NCBI RefSeq assembly: GCF_012271765.1
Contig: NZ_VRKO01000013.1
Location: 297,960-361,959, forward strand
Source: Erwinia rhapontici
Lineage (GTDB): Bacteria; Pseudomonadota; Gammaproteobacteria; Enterobacterales; Enterobacteriaceae
Length of the DNA stretch: 64,000 nt
Reading direction: 5' to 3'
Below are positions 9,045 through 17,977 of this stretch, piece by piece. The translations under genes and the position numbers were made by a program. Position 1 is the stretch's first letter. Every line of letters begins with the position of its first letter. The notes under the pieces were generated by a model. The model made no database searches. It saw nothing but the letters and a program-made list of their open reading frames with translations, and was not told the DNA's origin.

Positions 9045-9854
9045 CTAATTCTGGCGTAAAAACCGATCCATCATCCAGCCTGGCAGCAAACGGCGCAACA
9101 GCGTAATGACATGGGTCACCATCGTCACAGGATAGCGCAAACGCGGGTGGCGGCTCTCCAGCGCATGCCGCAGCTTCGGCAGAATCGCCTCCGGCGGCAG
9201 CGTAAAGCGGGCGGCGATCCCGGGATTTTTCACCGGTTTATCCTGCTGCGCCTGCCGGACGTTATCGGTAAAGCGGGTATGAATCGGTCCCGGTTCAATC
9301 AGGCTGACGCGCACGCCGCTGCTGTGCAGCTCCATCCGCAGGGCATCGGACCAGGCCTCCAGCGCGTATTTACTGGCGGCATAGGCACCACGCCCGGGTG
9401 TTGAGATCAGCCCCATCACCGAGCTGGTATTCACAATGCGCCCGTTAGCGGCGATCAACGCAGGCAGCAGCAGGATAGTGAGCTGGTGGGTACCGAACAG
9501 ATTGGTGGCAAACTGCTGTTCTAGCTGCTGACGCGATACCGACTGCAAAGGACCATAAACGCCGAAGCCCCCATTATTGAACAGGCCTGCCAGGCGACCA
9601 TCACACAGCGCCAGGATCTCCCCGGCGGCATGCTCGACGCTGGTGGCGTCATCCAGGTCCAGCAAGACACCGCTAAAACCCAGTTCGTTCATGCGTTCCA
9701 CATCCTGCGGTTTACGGCAGGCCGCGATAACATGGTAGCCACGGCGCAGCAGATCGTTGGCGGCCACCAGGCCAATACCGCTGGAACTGCCCGTAATAAC
9801 AATACTTTTTTGCATAACTTTACCTGCCACGGCACTCAGAGCCGGGTCACTCAT
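9045..9854 (-). CDS. ybbO: YbbO short-chain dehydrogenase
   Basis: 269 residues. Classical SDR features: cofactor motif TGSSSGIG (21-28), NNGG in place of NNAG, catalytic Ser in NTSSVMG, and YAASK with the Tyr/Lys pair. A C-terminal basic/hydrophobic helix (LLRRLLPGWMMDRFL) suggests membrane contact. E. coli YbbO is an NADP-dependent aldehyde reductase active on long-chain aldehydes. The start overlaps the tesA stop by 8 bp, so tesA and ybbO are probably one transcript. Confidence 0.93.
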   Translation of the reverse strand: MSDPALSAVAGKVMQKSIVITGSSSGIGLVAANDLLRRGYHVIAACRKPQDVERMNELGFSGVLLDLDDATSVEHAAGEILALCDGRLAGLFNNGGFGVYGPLQSVSRQQLEQQFATNLFGTHQLTILLLPALIAANGRIVNTSSVMGLISTPGRGAYAASKYALEAWSDALRMELHSSGVRVSLIEPGPIHTRFTDNVRQAQQDKPVKNPGIAARFTLPPEAILPKLRHALESRHPRLRYPVTMVTHVITLLRRLLPGWMMDRFLRQN

Positions 9855-10470
9855 GCTTAACTAGGGGAGCCAGGTTTTTGGCCATCAGGTCGGCAATAAA
9901 CGGTTGTGCCGCAGGGTTCGGATGAATGCCATCGTCCTGCATCCATTCCGGTTTCAGATAAACCTGTTCCATAAAGAACGGCACCAGTGGAATAGCGTGT
10001 TCCTGAGCCAGCCTGGGGTAAATGGCAGCGAAGGATTCGCTATAACGCTTGCCGTAGTTTGGCGGTATACGTATCTGCATCAGAATCGGCTGCGCTTTGG
10101 CGGCCAGCGCCAGTTTAATCGCCTGATCCAGGTCCTGCTCCACCTGCTGTGGGGCAAAACCGCGTAATGCATCATTACCACCCAGTTCAATCAGTACCCA
10201 GCGCGGCTGATGTTGTTTCAGCAGTGCAGGAAGACGAGCCAGCCCCTGCGTCGCGGTGTCACCGCTTATGCTACCGTTAATAATGGTGGGGGATTTTTTC
10301 CATTTATCATTGAGTAACGCAGGCCATGCGGCACTGGCAGACATGCGGTAACCGGCGCTCAGACTGTCGCCGAGTACCAGCAGCGTATCTGCCGCCGTTG
10401 CGCGCAGCGTCATAAAAGCCAATAAGAACAGGAAAGGGTAATGCCAGCGGAAAACATTCTTGAAGTTCAT
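9847..10470 (-). CDS. tesA: TesA, periplasmic GDSL thioesterase I / lysophospholipase L1
   Basis: 207 residues from the ATG at 10470, which matches the E. coli N terminus. Signal peptide about 1-27 (LLAFMTLRATAA). SGNH-hydrolase blocks are present: GDSLSAGY (nucleophile Ser), GGNDALRG (Asn), and DDGIHPN (Asp and His). It hydrolyses acyl-CoA and lysophospholipid esters in the periplasm. The start region overlaps ybbA by 30 bp in divergent orientation, the same arrangement as E. coli, so each promoter lies inside the other gene. Confidence 0.96.
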   Translation of the reverse strand: MNFKNVFRWHYPFLFLLAFMTLRATAADTLLVLGDSLSAGYRMSASAAWPALLNDKWKKSPTIINGSISGDTATQGLARLPALLKQHQPRWVLIELGGNDALRGFAPQQVEQDLDQAIKLALAAKAQPILMQIRIPPNYGKRYSESFAAIYPRLAQEHAIPLVPFFMEQVYLKPEWMQDDGIHPNPAAQPFIADLMAKNLAPLVKHE

Positions 10471-11127
10471 CGTCTTAGTAAGTCCGTCGGTCAGGGTGAG
10501 CATCAGCTTTCCATCCTTACCGGAGTTGAGCTGGTTGTCAAACCGGCTGAGACCCTCGCCCTGATCGGTGAATCGGGATCGGGTAAGTCGACGCTGCTCG
10601 GAATTTTGGCCGGGCTGGACGACGGCAGCGAAGGAGAGGTGATGATGCTCGGCCAGCCGCTGCACAAGATGAACGAGGAGCAGCGGGCTGAATTACGGGC
10701 GAAGAATGTCGGCTTTGTTTTCCAGTCGTTCATGCTGGTGCCGACCCTGAATGCTCAGGAAAATGTACAACTTCCGGCACTGCTGCGCGGTGAAAGCGAT
10801 CGTCAGAGCCGTGAGCAGGCAGCCGCACTGCTGGCGCAACTTGGGCTGGGCGAGCGTCTCAGCCATCTTCCTGCTCAGCTTTCTGGCGGAGAGCAGCAGC
10901 GCGTGGCGCTGGCCCGCGCCTTTAACGGCCGCCCGGCGCTGCTGTTTGCCGATGAACCGACCGGTAACCTTGATCGCAAAACGGGTGACCGTATTGCCGA
11001 TCTGCTTTTTTCGATGAACCGTGATTATGCCACCACGCTGATCCTCGTCACTCATGATGAACAGCTGGCGGCGCGCTGCGATCGTCGGCTGCGGCTGCGT
11101 GATGGCAAGCTGTGGGAGGAAGCATGA
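10441..11127 (+). CDS. ybbA: YbbA ABC transporter ATPase
   Basis: 228 residues. Walker [10 protein letters not shown] loop, signature LSGGEQQR, Walker B LLFADEP, and switch His in VTHD. It belongs to the MacB/LolD clade (type VII ABC systems) and pairs with YbbP, whose start overlaps its stop by 4 bp. The substrate of YbbAP is not firmly established; proximity to TesA suggests an envelope lipid or ester role, which is inference. Confidence 0.95.
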   Translation: MPAENILEVHRLSKSVGQGEHQLSILTGVELVVKPAETLALIGESGSGKSTLLGILAGLDDGSEGEVMMLGQPLHKMNEEQRAELRAKNVGFVFQSFMLVPTLNAQENVQLPALLRGESDRQSREQAAALLAQLGLGERLSHLPAQLSGGEQQRVALARAFNGRPALLFADEPTGNLDRKTGDRIADLLFSMNRDYATTLILVTHDEQLAARCDRRLRLRDGKLWEEA

Positions 11128-13541
11128 TTTGGCGCTGGTTCTGGCGTGAGTGGAAATCGCCCTCGCTGCTGATTGTCTGGCTGGCGTTAACACTGGCGGT
11201 GGCCTGCGTGCTGGCGTTGGGCTCACTCAGTGACCGTATGGAAAAAGGCTTAAGCCAGCAGAGCCGTGACTTTATGGCGGGTGACCGCACGCTGCGCAGC
11301 AGCAAAGCCGTACCTGATGAATGGCTGGCGCAGGCGCGTGCTGACGGATTGCAGGTAGGGCGTCAGCTCAGCTTTATGACCATGACGTTTGCCGGAGAGA
11401 CCCCGCAGCTGGCGTCGGTAAAGGCGGTGGACGATCTCTATCCGATGTTCGGCCAGCTGACGACCGCACCCGTCGGGCTGAAACCCGCAGCGGGTACCGT
11501 GCTGGCCGCACCACGCCTGCTGGCATTGCTGGAGCGTAAAGCCGGGGACCAACTCGACGTGGGGGATACCACTCTGCGTATTGGGGGGGAAGTGATCCAG
11601 GAGCCGGATGCGGGCTTTAACCCGTTCCAGACCGCACCGCGTCTGCTGATGAACCTGGCCGATGTGGAGAAAACCGGGGCTATCCAGCCCGGCAGCCGCA
11701 TCACCTGGCGCTATAAATTCTCCGGCACTCCGGCGCAACTGGCGCGTTATGACCGTTATATTGAAGCGCGGCTGACGCCCGACCAGCGCTGGATCAGCGT
11801 GGAAAACAGTGAGGATGCGCTGGGGAAATCCATGCAGCGCGCCCAGCAATTCCTGCTGCTGTCAGCACTGCTGACGCTGATGCTGGCGATTGCCGCCGTG
11901 GCCGTAGCGATGAGCCATTACTGTCGCAGCCGCTACGATCTGGTGGCGGTACTGAAAACGCTCGGGGCTAACCGCACGGCACTGCGTAAATTGATTATCG
12001 GCCAGTGGCTGGCAGTGCTGCTGCTGGCGGCGGTGGTGGGCAGTGCCATTGGGCTGGGTTTTGAAGCACTGCTGCTGCGGATGCTGCGTCCGGTGTTGCC
12101 GGGTGAGCTTCCTGCCGCCAGTGCCTGGCCGTGGCTGTGGGCGGTGGGATCGCTGTTTGTCATCTCCCTGCTGGTCGGGTTACGCCCTTATCGCTTACTG
12201 CTGGCGACCCAACCGCTGCGCGTCCTGCGCCGCGATGCCGTGGCGAATATCTGGCCGCTGAAGCTGTATCTGCCTGCGATGGCGGTGGTGGTGATTGGCC
12301 TGCTGGCTCTGCTGGTGGGGGGCAGCAAACTGTTGTGGGCGTTGGTGGCAGGTATTGTGCTGTTGTCGCTGCTGCTGGGTGCCATTGGCTGGGGCGGCCT
12401 GCTGCTGCTGCGCCGTCTGACGTTGCGTAATCTGGCCTTTCGTCTGGCGGTGAACCGACTGCTGCGTCAGCCCTGGACCACGCTCAGCCAGCTGGCGGCG
12501 TTTTCGCTGTCGTTTATGCTGCTGGCATTGCTACTGGTGATGCGTGGCGATCTGCTGGATCGCTGGCAGCAGCAACTGCCGGCGGGTAGCCCGAACTACT
12601 TCCTGTTAAATATTACCGAGCCGCAGGTGCCGCAGGTGCAGGCCTTCCTGCAACAGCATCAGGTGAAGGCAGAAACCTTCTATCCTGTAGCGCGAGTACG
12701 CCTGACCGGGATCAATCAGCAGCCTGCCGATCCGGCGCAGGATGAATCCCTGAACCGCGAGCTGAACCTGACCTGGCTGAAGGATCTGCCGGATCACAAC
12801 CCGATGACAGCGGGGAGCTGGCCGCCAAAAAATGGGGAGGTGTCCATTGAGCAGGAGCTGGCAAACCGTCTGGGCGTGAAGCTCGGAGATACGCTGACCT
12901 TTACCGGTGATACTCAGGAGTTCAGCGCGAAAATCAGCAGTATGCGCAAAGTCGACTGGGAAAGCCTGAAGCCGAATTTCTTCTTTATCTTCCCTCCGGG
13001 CGCGCTTGATGGACAGCCGCAAACGTGGCTGACCAGCTTCCGTATGGATAATGACAATGCCACGCTGGCACAGCTTAATCGTCAGTTCCCGACGCTCAGT
13101 CTGCTGGACATTGGCAGTATCCTGAAGCAGATAGGGCAGGTGCTGGCGCAGGTCAGCCAGGCGCTGGAGATTATGGTGATCCTGGTGACGGCCTGCGGCG
13201 TGCTGCTGTTACTGGCGCAAATCCAGGTGGGCATGCGTCAGCGACGTCAGGAGCTGGTGGTCTACCGTACGCTGGGTGCCAGTAAAAAGCTGCTGCGCGG
13301 TACGCTGTGGTGCGAGTTTGCGCTACTTGGTGTGGTGTCCGGTGTTGCAGCGGCTATTGGTGCCGAAGCGGCGCTGTGGGGGCTGCAACGCAAAGTGTTC
13401 GATTTCCCGTGGCAGCCTGATTTCGTGCTGTGGCTGGTACTGCCTCTGACCGGCGCGCTGCTGCTCTCATTGTGCGGCGGCTGGTTGGGTGTGCGCTTGC
13501 TGAAAGGGAAAGCGCTGTTCAGAGGGTATTACGCAGGATAG
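11124..13541 (+). CDS. ybbP: YbbP, FtsX-family ABC permease
   Basis: 805 residues from the ATG at 11124 (ATGA overlap with ybbA). Two FtsX-like domains with about ten membrane helices and two large periplasmic regions (about 40-240 and 480-680). The end (GGWLGVRLLKGKALFRGYYAG) matches E. coli YbbP. It is the membrane partner of YbbA in a MacB/LolCDE-like machine that moves substrates within or out of the periplasm rather than across the inner membrane. Full length. Confidence 0.95.
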   Translation: MIWRWFWREWKSPSLLIVWLALTLAVACVLALGSLSDRMEKGLSQQSRDFMAGDRTLRSSKAVPDEWLAQARADGLQVGRQLSFMTMTFAGETPQLASVKAVDDLYPMFGQLTTAPVGLKPAAGTVLAAPRLLALLERKAGDQLDVGDTTLRIGGEVIQEPDAGFNPFQTAPRLLMNLADVEKTGAIQPGSRITWRYKFSGTPAQLARYDRYIEARLTPDQRWISVENSEDALGKSMQRAQQFLLLSALLTLMLAIAAVAVAMSHYCRSRYDLVAVLKTLGANRTALRKLIIGQWLAVLLLAAVVGSAIGLGFEALLLRMLRPVLPGELPAASAWPWLWAVGSLFVISLLVGLRPYRLLLATQPLRVLRRDAVANIWPLKLYLPAMAVVVIGLLALLVGGSKLLWALVAGIVLLSLLLGAIGWGGLLLLRRLTLRNLAFRLAVNRLLRQPWTTLSQLAAFSLSFMLLALLLVMRGDLLDRWQQQLPAGSPNYFLLNITEPQVPQVQAFLQQHQVKAETFYPVARVRLTGINQQPADPAQDESLNRELNLTWLKDLPDHNPMTAGSWPPKNGEVSIEQELANRLGVKLGDTLTFTGDTQEFSAKISSMRKVDWESLKPNFFFIFPPGALDGQPQTWLTSFRMDNDNATLAQLNRQFPTLSLLDIGSILKQIGQVLAQVSQALEIMVILVTACGVLLLLAQIQVGMRQRRQELVVYRTLGASKKLLRGTLWCEFALLGVVSGVAAAIGAEAALWGLQRKVFDFPWQPDFVLWLVLPLTGALLLSLCGGWLGVRLLKGKALFRGYYAG

Positions 13542-13548
13542 TGAAAGG

Positions 13549-13568
13549 AGGCCGGTGAAAGCCGGCCT
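13549..13568. terminator. Shared terminator hairpin, ybbP / luxR
   Basis: AGGCCGG / CCGGCCT with a six-base TGAAAG loop lies between the convergent ybbP and luxR stops, followed on the plus strand by TGTTTA. It occupies most of the 41-bp gap, so no luxI-type gene can be hidden downstream of luxR. Confidence 0.7.
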
Positions 13569-13582
13569 GTTTACTGCGGACC

Positions 13583-14335
13583 TTAGTTATTATCCTCTTT
13601 GTCAGGGAATACAGGGCGAATAAGTTTCATCTCTACGCCAAGACGGATGGCATGCTTTGCGTTGTTAACGCCTAATTTTTTCACAGCGTTGGCAATATGA
13701 TATTTCACTGTTGTCAGTTTCACCCCGGTAATAATCGCTATTTCTTGATAGGACTTCCCTACGCTGACCCAATATATGATCTCATTTTCACGATGAGAAA
13801 ATATATTTCTGTTATTCATCTTTTCGAAATCACTGTCAATCTGTAGTTTATGATACAGGTATGTTGTTTTCTCATGGGTTAATATCAACAGAAGCTGAAG
13901 TTTACTTTTATTTTCCAGGACAATATCTTCGATGTCATTGTCATATTCATTTTCTGAAAAAAGCGAAAGCATAACCAGGTTGTTGTATTGATCGTGGAGA
14001 ACAAAAGTGTAACCATTGATAATGTCATGATTTCGGGCCATGTCAAAAAAGCTGAGTGACTTGATGCCCTGACTGAGTAGGAAATTTTCATCCCATGAAA
14101 AAGGTGTAATGCGGTGTAATGCGGTGATGACAACCGGATCAATGAACTGAAAGTTGTTTTGTTTATAGATGCGGAACCATTCTTGTCGATTAGAAATAAT
14201 AGAAACATCGGCAGGATTGCTTTTGCTCATGATCGCGTAAACATATTTTATTTTATTGAAGCTCGATAGCTCTTTTTCAATATGACGCTTTATAATGGAA
14301 TTGATAGTGGTGTTGCTAAAGAAGTTATCACGCAT
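13583..14335 (-). CDS. LuxR-type quorum-sensing regulator, solo (EsaR-like)
   Basis: 250 residues. The N-terminal autoinducer-binding domain keeps the conserved acyl-homoserine-lactone contacts: Trp53, Tyr57, Asp66-Pro67, Trp81 and Gly108, in TraR-like spacing. The C-terminal LuxR helix-turn-helix (about 178-232) has SHRENEI, VGKSYQEIA and TTVKYHIANAVKKLGV. The length and the short acidic tail after the HTH are typical of the EsaR/ExpR/YenR branch, several of which bind DNA without signal and let go when it binds. No luxI lies next to it, so it is a solo in this window. AT-richer than ybbP. A lux box sits about 250 bp upstream. Confidence 0.88.
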   Translation of the reverse strand: MRDNFFSNTTINSIIKRHIEKELSSFNKIKYVYAIMSKSNPADVSIISNRQEWFRIYKQNNFQFIDPVVITALHRITPFSWDENFLLSQGIKSLSFFDMARNHDIINGYTFVLHDQYNNLVMLSLFSENEYDNDIEDIVLENKSKLQLLLILTHEKTTYLYHKLQIDSDFEKMNNRNIFSHRENEIIYWVSVGKSYQEIAIITGVKLTTVKYHIANAVKKLGVNNAKHAIRLGVEMKLIRPVFPDKEDNN

Positions 14336-14454
14336 ATTCTACTCTCCCTGTACGATTATTCATCCTTAATCTATAGTAAAGACATTACCATGGCCGTTGT
14401 TATCTGGCTAATTTTGGCGTGGCAAAGAGTGAATATTTCATTAAATGTGGGGAA

Positions 14455-14554
14455 TAAATAAGAATAAAGGGAACCCTGTAAACGGGTTCCCTGGTGTGGA
14501 CAAAGTATGCGGCTAAAGACTGAAAAGGGACTAGATGTGTACTATTTTTTATAG
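14455..14554 (-). ncRNA. Putative lux-box-driven small RNA
   Basis: Predicted from signals only. A lux box centred at 14,596.5 is followed on the minus strand by TATGCT (14565-14560). With the lux box at -42.5 this puts a -10 in the right place and a start near 14,554. About 65 nt later comes a perfect 8-bp hairpin GGGAACCC / GGGTTCCC (14491-14469) followed by TTTATTCTTATTT, a good rho-independent terminator. The result would be an RNA of about 100 nt with no supportable reading frame, ending 120 bp before luxR. Pantoea stewartii EsaR activates a promoter for a putative small RNA (esaS), which is a precedent. Otherwise this is the luxR leader with an attenuator. Confidence 0.5.
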
Positions 14555-14586
14555 CAGGGAGCATAGACCATAAGTGCCGGGAATGT

Positions 14587-14606
14587 AGCTGTACTTTAGT
14601 ACAGTC
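14587..14606. promoter_or_regulatory. lux box (LuxR-family operator)
   Basis: AGCTGTACTTTAGTACAGTC contains the dyad CTGTACT-TT-AGTACAG, with seven paired bases on each side. It differs little from the published lux/esa box consensus ACCTGTACTATAGTACAGGT. It lies in the 366-bp gap between purK and the LuxR solo, whose product is the obvious ligand. Confidence 0.82.
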
Positions 14607-14660
14607 AGGCACTCGCCATTTTCAGAATTTAGCATTCATTAATGGGGCAGGCGGCTGTAG

Positions 14661-14687
14661 GGGCTGACCTTCTGTTTCGGTCAGCCC
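14661..14687 (-). terminator. purEK operon terminator
   Basis: A perfect 9-bp inverted repeat GGGCTGACC / GGTCAGCCC with a nine-base loop lies 15 bp after the purK stop. The minus-strand T tract is weak (CTACAGCC), so it may rely on the hairpin. Confidence 0.65.
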
Positions 14688-14701
14688 GCAAGGCAAAGGG
14701 A

Positions 14702-15769
14702 TTAATCCAGCTTCTCAACCGCCCAGGCAATCCCGCTGGCGTACTCTTCCGGCAGCAGCGGCACCAGCGCGTTCAGCGCATGGCTGAGGGCCAGTGGGCT
14801 GACGTCAGACAGGTTCAGGTGGCCCACTTTACGCCCGGCACGCACTTCCTTCTCATACCAGTGCAGGTGCACCAGCGGCTGCTCCAGCCATGCCAGATTG
14901 ACGTCGGTGCCAATCAGGTTGACCATCACCGAGGGTGTGCTGACGACAGGCGTTGGCAGTGGAAGGTCGAGAATAGCCCGCAGATGCAGCTCAAACTGGC
15001 TGATCGATGCGCCGTTCTGCGTCCAGTGACCGCTGTTGTGTACGCGTGGTGCCAGCTCGTTGATCAGCAAACCCTCCGGTACCACGAAACACTCCATCGC
15101 CATCACGCCGACGTAGTTCAGTTCGTTCATGATGGCGGAGAGCATACGCTCGGCCTGCTGCTGATGCTGCGCATCCACATCCGGCAATACTACGCTGGTG
15201 CGCAGAATACCGTCCTGATGCAGGTTGTGCGTCAGCGGATAGAACACCGTGCGGCCATCGTGGCCACGTGCGCCGACCAGCGACATTTCACCAGAGAAGT
15301 TAATTCCTTGCTCAACAATACACTCGCCGTAGCAATCAGCAGGCAGTGATGCGGTTTCATCTGCACGCAGGCGCCACTGGCCACGTCCGTCATAGCCGCC
15401 GGTGCGGCGCTTAACGATGGCAAGGGAACCGAGTGTGGTGAACACCTGCGCCCACTCATCTGCACTGGAGAGCAACTGCCACGGCGCGGTTGCCAGACCC
15501 AGTCGGTCCAGCAGTTGCTTCTGGGTCAGACGGTCGGCAAGCAGCGGGAAGATATCGCGGTTCACAAAGGCGTTATGGCTGGCCAGTTCACGGGTTAATG
15601 CCGTTTCAGGCCAGCGCTCGATTTCGGCAGTGATCACGCTCTGCGCAATGGGCAGGGAGTCGGGTTCCGCATCCAGGCCCACCGGATAGACGGCAATGCC
15701 CAGCGGCTCACCCGCCTGGCGCAGCATCCGTCCCAGCTGACCGTTACCTAATACACAGACCGGCTTCAT
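14702..15769 (-). CDS. purK: PurK, N5-carboxyaminoimidazole ribonucleotide synthase
   Basis: 355 residues, normal length. ATP-grasp enzyme with the N-terminal [13 protein letters not shown] and the ATP-grasp loop [13 protein letters not shown]. Uses ATP and bicarbonate to convert AIR to N5-CAIR in purine synthesis. Its start overlaps the purE stop by 4 bp, forming the classical purEK operon under PurR. Confidence 0.96.
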   Translation of the reverse strand: MKPVCVLGNGQLGRMLRQAGEPLGIAVYPVGLDAEPDSLPIAQSVITAEIERWPETALTRELASHNAFVNRDIFPLLADRLTQKQLLDRLGLATAPWQLLSSADEWAQVFTTLGSLAIVKRRTGGYDGRGQWRLRADETASLPADCYGECIVEQGINFSGEMSLVGARGHDGRTVFYPLTHNLHQDGILRTSVVLPDVDAQHQQQAERMLSAIMNELNYVGVMAMECFVVPEGLLINELAPRVHNSGHWTQNGASISQFELHLRAILDLPLPTPVVSTPSVMVNLIGTDVNLAWLEQPLVHLHWYEKEVRAGRKVGHLNLSDVSPLALSHALNALVPLLPEEYASGIAWAVEKLD

Positions 15770-16275
15770 GCATCCACCCGTGGGTCCGGGTTATTCAGCA
15801 CTTCATCGGTCTGGGTCTGGCGCCAGTGATTCAGGCGGCCTGCCAGTTCGGCATCATGCAGCGCGAGGATCTGTGCGGCCAGCAGGGCGGCATTGGCGGC
15901 ACCGGCTTTGCCAATCGCCAGCGTGCCCACAGGAATGCCGCGTGGCATCTGCACAATAGAATACAGGCTGTCGACACCGCTCAGTGCGGCACTCTGCACG
16001 GGCACGCCCAGTACCGGAACCAGCGTTTTTGCTGCCAGCATACCCGGCAAGTGCGCCGCGCCGCCTGCACCTGCGATAATCACCTGATAGCCATTATCCG
16101 CTGCCTGTTCGGCAAAACTGAACAGTTTGTCCGGCGTGCGGTGTGCAGACACCACTTCGCAGTGAAACGGAACATCAAGGCTGGTGAGAATTTCCGCGGT
16201 AAATTGCATGGTTGCCCAGTCACTTTTGGAACCCATAACAATAGCAATGCGGGCCGGTGCGGCGTTGGATGACAT
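15766..16275 (-). CDS. purE: PurE, N5-CAIR mutase
   Basis: 169 residues from the ATG at 16275, matching the E. coli start rather than the 11-codon longer frame. Active-site blocks GSKSDW, SAHRTPD and [12 protein letters not shown] are all present. Converts N5-CAIR to CAIR. First gene of purEK, with a PurR operator about 95 bp upstream. Confidence 0.96.
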   Translation of the reverse strand: MSSNAAPARIAIVMGSKSDWATMQFTAEILTSLDVPFHCEVVSAHRTPDKLFSFAEQAADNGYQVIIAGAGGAAHLPGMLAAKTLVPVLGVPVQSAALSGVDSLYSIVQMPRGIPVGTLAIGKAGAANAALLAAQILALHDAELAGRLNHWRQTQTDEVLNNPDPRVDA

Positions 16276-16367
16276 GCGGGTCTGACTCCTGTGATTGTGA
16301 TACTTCACCTGAATGGCGCTGTAGGCTTACCAGGTGGGAAGGGCACAGAGAATATCACGACTGAGCG

Positions 16368-16386
16368 GCAAGGAAAACGGTTGCGT
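16368..16386 (-). promoter_or_regulatory. PurR operator upstream of purEK
   Basis: On the minus strand the site reads ACGCAACCGTTTTCCTTGC, with the central CGNTTNCNT-type core of PurR boxes and the same spelling as the E. coli purEK operator as I recall it. PurR with hypoxanthine or guanine bound represses here. Confidence 0.85.
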
Positions 16387-16423
16387 GGCGCGAAATAGCG
16401 GCGGGTTTCGCCAGGTTTTTGAA

Positions 16424-17140
16424 TCAGAACGGGAAGGAAATCAGGCTTATTTCATCGCTACTGACTTTGATCATCGAGCCTTCTTCATGCCAGGCCCCCA
16501 GAACCAGGCGTTCAGCCGCTTTCCCGTTGATCAGCAGAGGATGCACTGCAGGGCGATGAGTATGACCGTGGATCAGCCACTGAACCTGATGGCGGGCCAT
16601 CACGTTCACAACAGCCTGGGGATTCACATCCATGATCGACTGGGATTTACTGCTGTTAGCTTCGCGGCTTCCGGCGCGCATTTTCAGCGCGATACGCTGG
16701 CGCACAAACAGGGGAAGGGCGAGGAACAGCGTCTGTAACCAACGTTGTTGTACTTTGGCACGAAAGCGCAGATAGCCTTCGTCATCAGTACACAGCGTGT
16801 CACCGTGCATGATCAGCACCTGTCTGCCATACAGATCCAGCACCTGCTCTTCCGGCAGCAGCGTCATACCGCAGGCTGTTGCAAAGCGCTTGCCCACCAG
16901 GAAGTCACGATTGCCGTGAATAAAGTAGCAAGGGATAGCCAACTGGCGCAGAGCCGTCGCGACCTCCGCATGCAGCGGATTCGGGTCGTCATCGCCAATC
17001 CAGGCTTCAAACAGGTCACCGAGAATGTACAGCGCATCAGCATGCTGTGCTTCACGGCGTAAAAAATGCAGAAAACCGGCAGTGATTGCCGGTTCTTCAG
17101 TACACAGATGGAGATCTGCGATAAACAGCGTGTGCGACAT
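16424..17140 (-). CDS. lpxH: LpxH, UDP-2,3-diacylglucosamine pyrophosphatase
   Basis: 238 residues. Calcineurin-like metallophosphoesterase with all metal-binding blocks: [32 protein letters not shown] and HGHTHRP. Cleaves UDP-2,3-diacylglucosamine to lipid X and UMP, the fourth step of lipid A synthesis, on the inner face of the inner membrane. Lies 2 bp after ppiB and is probably co-transcribed with it, as in E. coli. Confidence 0.96.
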   Translation of the reverse strand: MSHTLFIADLHLCTEEPAITAGFLHFLRREAQHADALYILGDLFEAWIGDDDPNPLHAEVATALRQLAIPCYFIHGNRDFLVGKRFATACGMTLLPEEQVLDLYGRQVLIMHGDTLCTDDEGYLRFRAKVQQRWLQTLFLALPLFVRQRIALKMRAGSREANSSKSQSIMDVNPQAVVNVMARHQVQWLIHGHTHRPAVHPLLINGKAAERLVLGAWHEEGSMIKVSSDEISLISFPF

Positions 17141-17142
17141 TA

Positions 17143-17634
17143 TTAGCTGACGGTGACTTTCTGGATGATCACGTCGTCTTTTGGTACGTCCTGGTGCATG
17201 CCGCTGCGGCCGGTAGATACGGCTTTGATTTTCTCAACAACGTCCATACCTTCAACCACTTCAGCGAAAACGCAGTAACCGAAGCCCTGCAGGCTTTCAT
17301 CACGGAAGTTCAGGAAGTCGTTGTCAGCCACGTTGATGAAGAACTGGGCAGTAGCAGAGTGTGGCGCCTGGGTACGAGCCATTGCCAGGGTGCCTTTGGT
17401 GTTCTTCAGGCCATTGCTGGCTTCGTTGCGGATCTCGTCTTTGGTGTCTTTCTGCTTCATGCCCGGTTCAAAACCACCGCCCTGGATCATAAAACCGTTG
17501 ATCACACGGTGGAAGATGGTGTTGTCGTAAAAACCTTCGCTGCAATATTCAAGGAAGTTTTTAACGGTAGCCGGTGCTTTATCATCGAAAGTCTTGATGA
17601 CGATATCGCCATGATTAGTCTGGAAAGTGACCAT
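17143..17634 (-). CDS. ppiB: PpiB, cytoplasmic cyclophilin B
   Basis: 163 residues, a single cyclophilin domain without signal peptide. Active-site features [32 protein letters not shown] and [15 protein letters not shown] are intact. Peptidyl-prolyl cis-trans isomerase; length and ending match E. coli PpiB (one residue shorter). Upstream of lpxH. Confidence 0.96.
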   Translation of the reverse strand: MVTFQTNHGDIVIKTFDDKAPATVKNFLEYCSEGFYDNTIFHRVINGFMIQGGGFEPGMKQKDTKDEIRNEASNGLKNTKGTLAMARTQAPHSATAQFFINVADNDFLNFRDESLQGFGYCVFAEVVEGMDVVEKIKAVSTGRSGMHQDVPKDDVIIQKVTVS

Positions 17635-17977
17635 ATTCTCATCCTGTCAGGGTTGGAGTATTTAACATTGGGCGCCGGAAGCTGAGACTCACGTCTGTTC
17701 CGTGCGACAGACGGCTCTTATATCACAAAATGTGATGGCTCGTCAGCCTCCCCCTTCATTCTTCACGTTGCAGATGCGTTGGCTGCATCCACTTACCCCG
17801 GTCACAAAGTTATCTATGTTCCCGGGGATAAGCGTCCTTGCCGCCTTCCTGCAACATGAATTATTTTGGGGGGCTCACTCTCATTGGCATTAGCGTGGCG
17901 CTAACGTGAAGAATACGGCAGAATAAAGCATTAACTCTTCATCGCTAATCCCGCACACGCTAAAACGGAATGTCTCA
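17635..17977. other. Divergent promoter region, ppiB / cysS
   Basis: 343 bp with no gene. It must hold the promoters of ppiB (minus) and cysS (plus). A small perfect dyad ATCACA-AAA-TGTGAT (17722-17736) is present, but its half-sites face the wrong way and have the wrong spacing for CRP. No RNA gene seen. Confidence 0.6.

Noticed and set aside
13542-13582. Hidden luxI next to luxR
   Set aside because: Only 41 bp lie between luxR and ybbP, and they form a terminator.
14400-14612. 70-codon minus-strand ORF between purK and luxR
   Set aside because: It covers the lux box, the -10 and the terminator hairpin; the sequence has no protein-like pattern. It is not a luxI remnant either.
17722-17736. 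CRP-like palindrome in the ppiB/cysS gap
   Set aside because: The half-sites are in the reverse order and too close for CRP (ATCACA-3-TGTGAT).
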